Assembly: GCA_002433675.1 (NCBI GenBank)
Contig: DJIP01000366.1
Span: 895 to 6,407 of the forward strand
Origin: Halomonas halophila
GTDB lineage: Bacteria; Pseudomonadota; Gammaproteobacteria; Pseudomonadales; Halomonadaceae
DNA length: 5,513 nt
Direction: 5' to 3'
Both the position numbers and the translations under genes were made by a program. This document shows, piece after piece, positions 1 through 5,513 of this stretch (its first letter is position 1; each line of letters starts with the position of its first letter). The notes under the pieces are model-generated. The model was not told the origin of the DNA, did not search any database, and saw only the letters and a list, made by a program, of their open reading frames with translations.

Positions 1-81
1 GGCAAGAGAGTCGCGGTCCGTCATCCCGCCGTTACGCTCAAGCATGTACCGGTCGCGCTCGAGCGGCTCGCCTACAACCGT
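1..81 (-). pseudogene. Duplicated dgt C-terminal fragment, distal copy, cut by window edge
   Basis: After the copy-proximal stop (TGA at 84-82), the minus strand continues in the same frame without a stop to the window edge. The predicted peptide contains RDRYMLERNGGMTDRDSLA. It aligns with dgt YRRMLDFIGGMTD and then shares the same expanded DRDSLA sequence as the neighbouring copy. An ATG at 46-44 begins MLERNGGMTD. The expected end of this copy (VDLAQ onward and its stop) would fall left of base 1. The fragment holds no catalytic domain. It is a degenerate tail copy, more diverged from dgt in its upstream part than the proximal copy. Confidence 0.55.
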
Positions 82-201
82 TCAATCACCCCGCAGCTTG
101 CCGCCCATCTCCTGGGCCAGGTCGACGGCAAGAGAGTCGCGGTCCGTCATACCACCGGTAACGTCGAGCCCCTGCCGGTCGCCAGCGTGCCGCCTGAACA
201 C
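82..201 (-). pseudogene. Duplicated dgt C-terminal fragment, copy proximal to dgt
   Basis: On the minus strand, bases 150-82 encode a 22-residue tail, MTDRDSLAVDLAQEMGGKLR followed by GD and TGA. It closely matches the dgt end, which begins MTDHYAVDLAQ. Upstream in the same frame the peptide reads approximately DRQGLDVTGG, comparable to dgt YRRMLDFIGG, and homology then fades. The frame is +1 relative to dgt, so it is not a simple readthrough extension. A GTG at 201-199 could open a 39-residue ORF, but no convincing Shine-Dalgarno sequence precedes it. The fragment has no HD catalytic residues and cannot be a dNTPase. It is best treated as a gene remnant; a short translated peptide is possible but unsupported. 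Confidence 0.6.
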
Positions 202-211
202 ACTCAGTTTT

Positions 212-1549
212 TCAATCGCCCCGCAGCTTCCCGCCCATCTCCTGGGCCAGGTCGACGGCGTAGTGGTCCGTCATACCACCGATAAAGTCGAGCATGCGTC
301 GATAACTGTCGTACAGGGACCAGGACGGCAGCGGGGTGTTCTCGCCGATCAACGCCAATACCCGCTGGTGCTTGAAGCTCGACTGGCCGGTGTGGTGCAG
401 CTCGTGGGCCGCGCCGATAAAGGCCTCGAGCAGGATACCGAGGGTGGTGTAGGCACCGATCTCCAGCTTGGCCTTGCGGGTATTGCGAAAGATGCGCTTG
501 CGCGCCAGCTGCTTGGCCAGCTTGACCCCCCAGTCCAGATCCGGGTGGCACAGCTCCAGCAGATCATCCTGAAGCGTTCCGGAGAGCAACTCCTGCTCGT
601 GCTCGACGAACACCTGGCCCACGTCGGTGACCGCTCGCTCCATGGCTGCGCCTCGCAGCGCCGCGATACGCCGGCGTTGAGACACACCGGTCCGGTTCAT
701 CTCGGCGTAGTCCGAGGGCTCGCCACCGGCGATCTGGGTCAAGATCTCGGCCACCTCGTCGAAGGCCAGGATATCCATCTCCACCCCGTCCTCGAGGTCA
801 AGCAGGGCATAGCAGATGTCATCGGCGGCCTCCACCAGCCAGGCCAGCGGATGGCGGCACCAGCGGTGCTCGCCCTGGGGAATCAGCCCCAGATGGTCGG
901 CCACCTGCTCAAGCGCGCCGAGTTCGCTCTGATAGCAGCCGAACTTGCCGGCCTTGCCACCGTGGGTCACCGTCCACGGATACTTGAGCAGGGTACCCAG
1001 GGTCGCCGCGGTCAGGCGCATGCCGCCGCGAAACTGGTTGTACTCGATCTGGGTGACGATACGAAAGCCCTGAGCGTTGCCCTCGTAGGTCAGCAGGTCC
1101 TCGCGCTCCAGCGGCGACAGCCCCTCGAGCAGCCCGCTGCCGTTGACCTCGGCGCATTTGAACCAGTCGCGGATGGCGTACTCGCCGGCATGGCCAAAGG
1201 GTGGGTTGCCGATGTCATGTCCCAGACAGGCCGCCTGGATAATCACTCCCAGATCCGCCGGGGTGATCCAGTCCGGCAGGCGGTCACGCAGCAGCTCGCC
1301 CACGCTCATGCCCAGCGAGCGACCGACGCAGCCCACTTCAAGCGAGTGGGTCAGGCGGGTGTGGATATGGTCGTTGTCGGTAAGGGGGTGCACCTGGGTC
1401 TTGCGTCCCAGGCGACGAAAGGAGCCGGCGAAGACAATGCGATCGTGATCCTTGTGGAAGGGACTGCGTCCCACCTCGTCACGGGTCCCGCCTCGCGGAT
1501 CGTGCAGTCGGCCCGGATCGAGCAGTCGTTCCCAGTTCATGGTCTTCAT
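212..1549 (-). CDS. dgt: HD-domain deoxyguanosinetriphosphate triphosphohydrolase-like protein (dNTPase)
   Basis: This is a probable cytoplasmic metal-dependent enzyme that cleaves dNTPs to the deoxynucleoside and triphosphate, affecting dNTP pools. With the start at 1549 it has 445 residues, close to the approximately 443-residue Pseudomonas PA3043-type subfamily and shorter than E. coli Dgt (about 505). Family motifs are intact: FHKDHDRIVFAGSFRRLGRKTQV at about 31-53, the first HD-domain histidine in TRLTHSLE (His68), the HD pair in CLGHDIGNPPFGH (His111, Asp112), EGNAQGFR at 156-163, and EAADDICYA at 240-248 with the likely last metal ligand. ATG 1549 is chosen because AAGGAGG at 1558-1564 sits 8 bases upstream. 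In-frame ATGs at 1576 and 1645 are poorer, and the residues they would add look non-native. A terminator separates it from tctA, so it is probably transcribed alone. Its 3' end is duplicated downstream. Substrate preference cannot be read from sequence. Confidence 0.95.
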   Translation of the reverse strand: MKTMNWERLLDPGRLHDPRGGTRDEVGRSPFHKDHDRIVFAGSFRRLGRKTQVHPLTDNDHIHTRLTHSLEVGCVGRSLGMSVGELLRDRLPDWITPADLGVIIQAACLGHDIGNPPFGHAGEYAIRDWFKCAEVNGSGLLEGLSPLEREDLLTYEGNAQGFRIVTQIEYNQFRGGMRLTAATLGTLLKYPWTVTHGGKAGKFGCYQSELGALEQVADHLGLIPQGEHRWCRHPLAWLVEAADDICYALLDLEDGVEMDILAFDEVAEILTQIAGGEPSDYAEMNRTGVSQRRRIAALRGAAMERAVTDVGQVFVEHEQELLSGTLQDDLLELCHPDLDWGVKLAKQLARKRIFRNTRKAKLEIGAYTTLGILLEAFIGAAHELHHTGQSSFKHQRVLALIGENTPLPSWSLYDSYRRMLDFIGGMTDHYAVDLAQEMGGKLRGD

Positions 1550-1557
1550 CGATGGCC

Positions 1558-1564
1558 CCTCCTT
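1558..1564 (-). promoter_or_regulatory. Ribosome binding site that fixes the dgt start
   Basis: The minus strand reads AAGGAGG here, then 8 bases, then ATG at 1549-1547. The match to the anti-Shine-Dalgarno sequence is near-perfect and the spacing is good. It favours this start over the in-frame ATGs farther upstream and over the ATG three codons later at 1540. Confidence 0.8.
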
Positions 1565-1574
1565 GTGGCCCTCC

Positions 1575-1602
1575 ATTCTGACACCCGGGACGACGCCTGC
1601 AA
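1575..1602 (-). promoter_or_regulatory. Possible sigma-70-type promoter for dgt (weak)
   Basis: On the minus strand TTGCAG (1602-1597) is followed after 16 bases by CAGAAT (1580-1575), with TG one base upstream of the -10 element as in extended -10 promoters. The -35 matches 3 of 6 consensus bases and the -10 matches 4 of 6. A start here would leave a short leader containing the AAGGAGG site. Placement between the tct terminator and dgt is sensible, but a match this weak can arise by chance. Confidence 0.3.
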
Positions 1603-1670
1603 GGCCACGACCGCGTGGTCGCCAAGACCCTCGCGACAGGCCCAAGGAGCATCGATGGAAAGTTGATGGA

Positions 1671-1702
1671 AAGGCCCGGTGGATAGACCTCCACCGGGCC
1701 TT
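1671..1702 (-). terminator. Rho-independent terminator after the tctCBA operon
   Basis: There is a perfect 13-bp inverted repeat: AAGGCCCGGTGGA at 1671-1683 pairs with TCCACCGGGCCTT at 1690-1702 around a 6-base loop. It lies 42 bases past the tctA stop. On the minus strand the stem ends in TTT followed by mixed sequence, so the U-tract is short. On the plus strand the flank is T-rich (CTTTCCTTT), so the element could act in both directions. It insulates dgt from the transporter operon. Confidence 0.8.
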
Positions 1703-1744
1703 CTTTCCTTTGGCGACGCTTCCGTATGCCAGAGCTGGCGATGC

Positions 1745-3241
1745 CTATGCCAGCCGGCGCTTGAGCAGCATGGCGTAGACCGCCCCGGCCACGATCAGGG
1801 TGGCGGCGAAGGCGTAGATGCCTATGGAGATGCCGCTGTTGACCAGGATGCTCCAGTCACCGCCGCTGATCGACATTGCCCGGCGCAGATTGAACTCCAT
1901 CTGCCCGCCCAGCAGCAGGCCGAGCACCACCGGCACGGTGGGAATCTCGAGCTTTCTGAGCACATAGCCGAGCACCCCGAAGGCCAGCATCATGTACAGA
2001 TCGAAGGGGCTGTTGTTGAGCGAATAGACCCCGACAAAGGCGATCAGCACCACCATCGGCATCAGCAGCCAGCTGGGGGCCTGCAGCACCCGGGCGAACA
2101 GTCCCACCAGCGGCACGTTGAGCACCAGCAGCATGATGTTGCCGATAAACAGCGCCGCCACCAGGCCCCACACCATCTCGGGCTGCTGGGCGAACAACAG
2201 CGGCCCCGGAGTGATGTTCATCGACAGCAGCAGGGCCAGCAGAATCGCGGTGGTGCCGCTGCCGGGAATGCCCAGCGACAGCATCGGAATCAGCGCACCG
2301 CCGGCGGCGGCGTTGTTGCCCGCCTCGGGCGCGGCCACGCCGCGCGGGTCGCCGTTGCCGAAGTCACCCTTGCTACCCAACCAGCGCTTTTCAAGCATGT
2401 AGGACAGAAAGCTGCCGAGCGAGGCGCCGGCACCGGGCAGCACCCCGGAGACGAAGCCGATCAGCGAGCCACGCCCGATGGTGCCCTTGCAGGACAGCGA
2501 CGCCTTCATCCCCGGCCAGGCCGAGCCCAGCTTGATATGCGGCTTGTCGGCGTCGTGGCGCTGTTCGAGAAACACCAGGCACTCGGAGATGGCGAACAGC
2601 CCCACCAGGGCCACGATAAAGTCGATGCCGTCGTAGAGTTCGAAGGTACCGAAGGTGTAGCGCGCCACGCTGGACACCGGGTCGATGCCCACGGTCCCCA
2701 GTAGCAGCCCCAGACAGGCGGCGATGAAACTCTTGGTGAAGCTGCCGCTGGTCACCCCGCCGATGGTGGCGAAGGCCAGCAGGAACAGCGCGAAGTACTC
2801 GGCCGGGCCGAACTTGATCGCCAGGTCCACCAGCAGCGGCGCGAACAGCGTAAGCCCGATGGTGGCGATGGTGGCGCCGACGAAGGAAGCCACCGCCGAC
2901 AGCCCCAGGGCCTCGCCGCCGCGCCCCTTGAGCGCCATCGGGTAGCCGTCCAGGGTGGTCATCATCGCCGGCTCGTCGCCGGGGATATTGAGCACGATGG
3001 AACTGATCCGCCCACCGTACATGCAGCCATAGTAGACGCTGACCAGCAGGATCAGCGCGGCGGTGGGATCCAGGCCGAAGTTGAAGGCCAGCGGGATCAT
3101 CAGCGCCACCCCGTTGACCGGGCCGAGCCCTGGCAGCGCCCCGATCAGGGTTCCCACGGCGCAGCCGATCAGCGCCAGCAGCAGAAATTCCGGCTGGGTC
3201 GCCACGGCGAAGCCCTGGGCAAGAAAGGCAAGCGTTTCCAT
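1745..3241 (-). CDS. tctA: Tripartite tricarboxylate transporter, large membrane subunit TctA
   Basis: This is the large inner-membrane permease of a TTT-family secondary transporter, thought to carry the carboxylate delivered by TctC using an ion gradient. The product is 498 residues, normal for the family, and hydrophobic throughout with about 10-12 membrane spans. Both halves show the family's glycine/proline signature: GTLIGALPGLGPVNGVALMI at about 30-49 and GFVSGVLPGAGASLGSFLSY at about 261-280. Other conserved blocks are YYGCMYGGRISSIVLNIPG (70-88), TTLDGYPMA (95-103) and PEAGNNAAAGGALIPMLSLG (304-323), followed by IPGSGTTAI. The ATG lies 2 bases after the tctB stop. Its Shine-Dalgarno-like GGGGAGGGGG (3251-3260) lies inside the tctB end, so translation is probably coupled. 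The actual substrate cannot be told from TctA. Confidence 0.96.
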   Translation of the reverse strand: METLAFLAQGFAVATQPEFLLLALIGCAVGTLIGALPGLGPVNGVALMIPLAFNFGLDPTAALILLVSVYYGCMYGGRISSIVLNIPGDEPAMMTTLDGYPMALKGRGGEALGLSAVASFVGATIATIGLTLFAPLLVDLAIKFGPAEYFALFLLAFATIGGVTSGSFTKSFIAACLGLLLGTVGIDPVSSVARYTFGTFELYDGIDFIVALVGLFAISECLVFLEQRHDADKPHIKLGSAWPGMKASLSCKGTIGRGSLIGFVSGVLPGAGASLGSFLSYMLEKRWLGSKGDFGNGDPRGVAAPEAGNNAAAGGALIPMLSLGIPGSGTTAILLALLLSMNITPGPLLFAQQPEMVWGLVAALFIGNIMLLVLNVPLVGLFARVLQAPSWLLMPMVVLIAFVGVYSLNNSPFDLYMMLAFGVLGYVLRKLEIPTVPVVLGLLLGGQMEFNLRRAMSISGGDWSILVNSGISIGIYAFAATLIVAGAVYAMLLKRRLA

Positions 3242-3243
3242 GA

Positions 3244-3732
3244 TCAGTTACCCCCTCCCCACCAGGGCACGTCCGGCAAGGGCATGCCGAGGGCAAACTC
3301 GAACAGTGCGTACAGCCCCAGCGCCAGTCCTGTACCGGCGATCAACGCCTGACCCCAGGCCGCGCCGAACAGCCGCGTCAGGACAATGGCGCCGGCCAGG
3401 GTAGCGGGCAGAAACCCCAGCGGCTCGAGCAGGCCAGCGTAGGCCGCCAGCAGCAGCAGCACCGCCAGCTGCCGGGCCAGGCCGGCACGATCCGGCCAGC
3501 GCTCGTTGAAGCCCGGGCGCAGGATCAGGTAGGCCGCCAGCGCCGCCAGCGGCAGGCTGACCAGCCGGGGGAAGGCCCCCGGCCCCACCGGCTGCATGAA
3601 GCCGGTGACGAAGCTATGAGAATGCCACCAGGCCCCCAGCGCCAGCACCAGCAGTACCGCGCCGGCCAGGCGATCGCCGACCTGGGCCGGCCGGCGATCC
3701 TGGTGAGCGTCGAGGTCGCTCATCTGACTCAT
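3244..3732 (-). CDS. tctB: Tripartite tricarboxylate transporter, small membrane subunit TctB
   Basis: This is the small membrane partner of TctA in the TTT system; its precise role is not well defined in the family. The protein has 162 residues, the usual size. A polar N-terminus of about 20 residues precedes four predicted membrane segments (about 21-36, 55-72, 88-103 and 105-145, the last region holding two spans). The motif VGPGAFPRL at 49-57 is the family's conserved VGPxxFP loop, and EPLGF at 103-107 is also typical. The start ATG overlaps the tctC stop as ATGA at 3732-3729. The upstream Shine-Dalgarno sequence is poor, which suggests translational coupling to tctC. A second ATG three codons in (3723) is an alternative start. 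Confidence 0.93.
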   Translation of the reverse strand: MSQMSDLDAHQDRRPAQVGDRLAGAVLLVLALGAWWHSHSFVTGFMQPVGPGAFPRLVSLPLAALAAYLILRPGFNERWPDRAGLARQLAVLLLLAAYAGLLEPLGFLPATLAGAIVLTRLFGAAWGQALIAGTGLALGLYALFEFALGMPLPDVPWWGGGN

Positions 3733-4715
3733 TGAATAACCCCGATCTCGCGCGAGATGGCCTCGACGCGCTGGATGGATTCCTCGACGAAGCTCGAGAA
3801 GTCGTCACCGCCACGCCACAGCGGCACCAGGCCATTCTGGGCCGCCACGTCCTTCCACTCGTCGCTGGCGTAGAGGGTCTCGAGGTCTTCGACCATGCTG
3901 GCGTAGTCCTCGTCGGAGACCTCGCCGCCGGTATAGAAGCCGCGCCAGTTGTAGCCGGTGACGTCATAGCCCTGGCTGACCGCGGTGGGCAGCTCGTTGA
4001 AGGGCTCGGGCAGGGGGTCGTCCGACAGCACCGCCAGCACCCGCACGTCACCAGACTCGATAAAGCCAGCGACCTCGCCCAGGTCTGTAGAGACCACGTC
4101 CACGTGGTTGCCCATCATCTGGGTCACCGCGGGGCCGCCGCCGTCGAACTGTACCCAGCGCAGGGCGCCGACCTGGTCACCGGGCAGGCCGGCGGCCTTG
4201 GCCAGCATCAGCGCGCGGATGTGATCCCAGCCACCGGCACCGCTGGAGCCGGCCATGGCTACCGAGGTTGGATCGGCGACGATCGCCTCCAGCAGTTGCT
4301 CGAGGGACTCGTACTCGCTGTCGTCGTCGACCAGGATGACGCCGACGTCGGTACCGAGCATGCCCAGCCAGCGCATGGTCTCGGCACCCCCGGGATAGCG
4401 ACCCTGGGCAATCTGGGTCATGCCCACGGTGCTGGTGGCGACGACGAGGTTGCTGTCATCGGCGCGCTTGGAGGCCACGTTGGAGAAGGCCACCGCGCCG
4501 ACACCGCCGGGCATGTTGGTGACCTGCACCGAGCCATCGGTCAGTTCCAGATCGGTGAGCAGCTTGCCGACGCTGCGGCAGGTGAAGTCCCAGCCGCCGC
4601 CGGGGTCGGCCGGGGCGATACACTCGTCGATGGGCAGGGCATTGGCCGAGGTCGAGACACCGAGGCCGAGCGCGAGCAGCGGCAGGCCGAGGCGGGTGGT
4701 CAGAGTCGAGGGCAT
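3729..4715 (-). CDS. tctC: Tripartite tricarboxylate transporter, periplasmic substrate-binding protein TctC (Bug family)
   Basis: This is an extracytoplasmic solute receptor that captures a carboxylate and presents it to TctAB. With the ATG at 4715 the precursor has 328 residues. It has a clear signal peptide: MPSTLTTR, hydrophobic LGLPLLALGLGV, then STSANA with likely cleavage after Ala26. The Bug-type ligand-loop sequence APADPGGGWDFTCR lies at 34-47, followed by MPGGVGAVAF and SSGAGGWDHIRAL. The ATG is preceded by AAGGAG six bases away; the longer in-frame ORF from 4796 adds residues without signal-peptide character. The only two cysteines, Cys32 and Cys46, flank the ligand loop and could form a disulfide. 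The mature protein is very acidic (about 47 Asp+Glu against about 15 Lys+Arg by hand count), as in halophile periplasmic proteins. Ligand identity is unknown; dicarboxylates, tricarboxylates or aromatic acids are all possible. Confidence 0.95.
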   Translation of the reverse strand: MPSTLTTRLGLPLLALGLGVSTSANALPIDECIAPADPGGGWDFTCRSVGKLLTDLELTDGSVQVTNMPGGVGAVAFSNVASKRADDSNLVVATSTVGMTQIAQGRYPGGAETMRWLGMLGTDVGVILVDDDSEYESLEQLLEAIVADPTSVAMAGSSGAGGWDHIRALMLAKAAGLPGDQVGALRWVQFDGGGPAVTQMMGNHVDVVSTDLGEVAGFIESGDVRVLAVLSDDPLPEPFNELPTAVSQGYDVTGYNWRGFYTGGEVSDEDYASMVEDLETLYASDEWKDVAAQNGLVPLWRGGDDFSSFVEESIQRVEAISREIGVIQ

Positions 4716-4880
4716 GGAAGGCTCCTTGTTTTTCGTTGTTGGCGTTTCGGGTGTTGCGGTCCAGCGTTGTGGTCCTGCGGTCCTGCATGTTGTCACCAGC
4801 TGGCGGGTTGCCTGGCGGTTGTCGAGTCGCCATCGTGCGCGGCCACAGCCTGACGTTATCCGGCGGGGCCGCCACCCAGC
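4716..4880 (-). other. Gap without a gene between the CoA-transferase and tctC
   Basis: These 165 bases hold no convincing gene. They contain the tctC ribosome binding site and A-rich leader, a tandem 8-bp repeat (GGTCCTGC on the plus strand at 4771-4778 and 4779-4786), and the palindrome CCAGCTGG at 4797-4804. No strong -35/-10 pair was found. No hairpin with a T-tract follows the CoA-transferase stop, so cotranscription with tctCBA remains possible. A separate tct promoter or operator in this gap is also possible but not seen clearly. Confidence 0.5.
4722..4727 (-). promoter_or_regulatory. Ribosome binding site that fixes the tctC start
   Basis: The minus strand reads AAGGAG, then 6 bases, then ATG at 4715-4713. 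An A-rich leader (AACAACGAAAAACAAGG) lies just upstream and probably keeps the site unstructured. This supports the start that begins exactly at a well-formed signal peptide. Confidence 0.8.
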
Positions 4881-5513
4881 CTAGACGATCCCGCGCTGAC
4901 GCAGCGCCCGACACTCGTCGGCACCGAAGCCGAGTTCGGTCAGCACTTCGTCGGTATGCTCGCCAAGCTGCGGCGCCGGTCGCTGGATCATCGCCGGGGC
5001 CTCGCGCATCTTCACCGGAAAGCCGGTGGTGGCAATCTGTCCGGCCGCCCCCTGATCCAGGGTCAGGCGCATGCGCTGGTCGATGATCTGGGGGTCGTCG
5101 AAGGTCTCGCGCAGATCCTGCACTCGGCCACAGGGCACGCCGGCGGCGTTCAGGTGTTCGATCCAGTCGTCCACACTGCGCCGGCGCGTCACCTCGTTGA
5201 GGATCTCGCGCAGCGCCTCGCGGTGGGCCATGCGCTGGGCGTTGTCGGCGAAGCGCGGCTGTTCGAGCAGATCGACGCGCCCCAGCGCCTCCAGCAGGCG
5301 GCGTACCATGGTCTCGCTGCTGGGGGCGATGGCAACCTCGCCATCGCTGGCCTCGAACAGGCCGTAGGGGTAGAGCATGGGATGGTCATTGCCGGTGCGT
5401 CGGGGGACCTCGCCGGTGGCGAAGTACTCCGCCGCCAGATAGCCCAGCATCGCCACCAGGCCGTTGGTCAGGGCTGTCTCGAGAATCTCGCCCTGGCCGG
5501 TACGCTCGCGGCG
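4881..5513 (-). CDS. Family III CoA-transferase (CaiB/BaiF/Frc type), partial, N-terminus outside window
   Basis: This family moves CoA between carboxylic acids, for example formyl/oxalyl, succinyl or carnitine partners. The open frame runs through the right edge, giving 210 C-terminal residues that begin RRERTGQGEILETALTNG, which corresponds to the RHKTGRGQKVAVAMQDAV region of formyl-CoA transferase. Further family features are DGEVAIAP, RFADNAQRMAHREAL, a small-domain segment GVPCGRVQDL, and the C-terminal signature APQLGEHTDEVLTELGF. The catalytic aspartate (Asp169 in Frc) lies upstream of this region, so it is outside the window and cannot be judged. About 180-190 residues are missing if it has the usual length near 400. 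The GTG at 5456 and ATG at 5450 are internal codons, not starts. Its position directly upstream of tctCBA suggests it acts on an acid imported by that transporter, but this is inference. The acid and the CoA donor are unknown. Confidence 0.9.
   Translation of the reverse strand, partial: RRERTGQGEILETALTNGLVAMLGYLAAEYFATGEVPRRTGNDHPMLYPYGLFEASDGEVAIAPSSETMVRRLLEALGRVDLLEQPRFADNAQRMAHREALREILNEVTRRRSVDDWIEHLNAAGVPCGRVQDLRETFDDPQIIDQRMRLTLDQGAAGQIATTGFPVKMREAPAMIQRPAPQLGEHTDEVLTELGFGADECRALRQRGIV

Larger units (their letters stand above)
1..300 (-). repeat. Tandem repeat array of the dgt 3' end (units of about 126 and 130 bp)
   Basis: Two tandem units, 1-126 and 127-256, lie beside a homologous segment inside dgt (257 to about 300). 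Bases 1-24 are identical to 127-150. Bases 82-126 match 212-256 with two differences, at 88/218 and 100/230. The middle of each unit (about 25-80 and 151-211) is more diverged but still alignable near its dgt-proximal side. The repeated part is the coding tail of dgt with its stop codon. The first unit is cut by the window edge, because its own tail would lie left of base 1, so the array may be longer. Duplication by unequal recombination or slippage is the simplest explanation. The repeats are clear by direct comparison; their role is unknown. Confidence 0.9.

Noticed and set aside
208..216. prfB-like programmed frameshift at the dgt stop
   Set aside because: The context GAT TGA AAA lacks the internal Shine-Dalgarno and CTT TGA slip site of prfB. 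Only the open +1 frame supports the idea.
1..256. CRISPR-like array of repeats and spacers
   Set aside because: Units are about 126-130 bp with conserved parts that encode the dgt tail. There are no short palindromic repeats, no uniform spacers and no cas genes.
1605..1622. Overlapping short inverted repeats (CCACG/CGTGG and CGACC/GGTCG) upstream of dgt
   Set aside because: The two alternative 5-bp stems share bases. They are too short to separate from chance in GC-rich sequence, and no known operator motif was recognised.
1550..1645. Longer dgt start at 1645 or 1576
   Set aside because: The Shine-Dalgarno site at 1558-1564 would be inside the coding region. The added residues are Arg/Gly-rich and not family-like, and the length with the start at 1549 matches the subfamily.
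44..1666. Long plus-strand ORF of 540 codons opposite dgt
   Set aside because: It lies antisense to a clear dgt with intact motifs. Its low-complexity, Gln/His/Gly/Ala-rich product is typical of an antisense frame in GC-rich DNA, and it has no recognisable domain.
1679..2704. Plus-strand ORF of 341 codons opposite tctA
   Set aside because: It lies antisense to tctA, is very rich in His/Gln/Gly, and starts inside the terminator hairpin. It is a shadow of the tctA codon pattern.
3732..4853. Plus-strand ORF of 373 codons opposite tctC
   Set aside because: It is the antisense shadow of tctC, with composition mirroring tctC codons and no domain recognised.
4855..4880. GC-rich inverted repeat just after the CoA-transferase stop as a terminator
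   Set aside because: The stem is only 4-5 bp with a 2-4 base loop and no T-tract follows on the minus strand.
5440..5513. CoA-transferase lacking its catalytic aspartate (TALTNG where Frc has AMQDAV)
   Set aside because: The catalytic Asp169 of formyl-CoA transferase lies in the GDSNSG segment upstream of this region, outside the window. The Asn here is not at the catalytic position.

Overview
The window is a GC-rich (roughly 64 percent by eye) bacterial chromosomal segment in which every supported gene lies on the minus strand. Gene content suggests a gammaproteobacterium. The HD-domain dNTPase resembles the approximately 443-residue Pseudomonas type (PA3043-like). The periplasmic binding protein is strongly acidic, which would suit a moderate halophile such as Halomonas or a relative. 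The organism call is an inference from recalled family resemblance, not from a database search.

Read in the direction of transcription (right to left), the window opens with the C-terminal half of a family III CoA-transferase whose start lies beyond base 5513. A 165-base gap without a gene follows. Next comes a compact tripartite tricarboxylate transporter operon, tctC-tctB-tctA: tctC overlaps tctB by 4 bases (ATGA), and 2 bases separate tctB from tctA. A strong 13-bp hairpin terminator at 1671-1702 closes the operon. The dNTPase gene dgt follows with its own good ribosome binding site and a possible weak promoter.

The odd part is at the left edge. Immediately after the dgt stop codon, the last approximately 70-120 bases of dgt are repeated as two tandem, partly diverged units (1-126 and 127-256), and the array runs off the window. 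The repeated tail still encodes the dgt C-terminus and its stop codon, with only synonymous differences in the last 14 codons and a 6-base expansion just upstream. This is the least ordinary structure in the window.

Functionally, TctC should bind a carboxylate in the periplasm and TctA/TctB should carry it across the inner membrane. The upstream CoA-transferase may activate the same or a related acid as its CoA thioester, but that link rests only on gene neighbourhood. The dgt gene belongs to nucleotide metabolism and appears to be transcribed separately. No RNA genes, insertion sequences, CRISPR arrays or integrases were seen.
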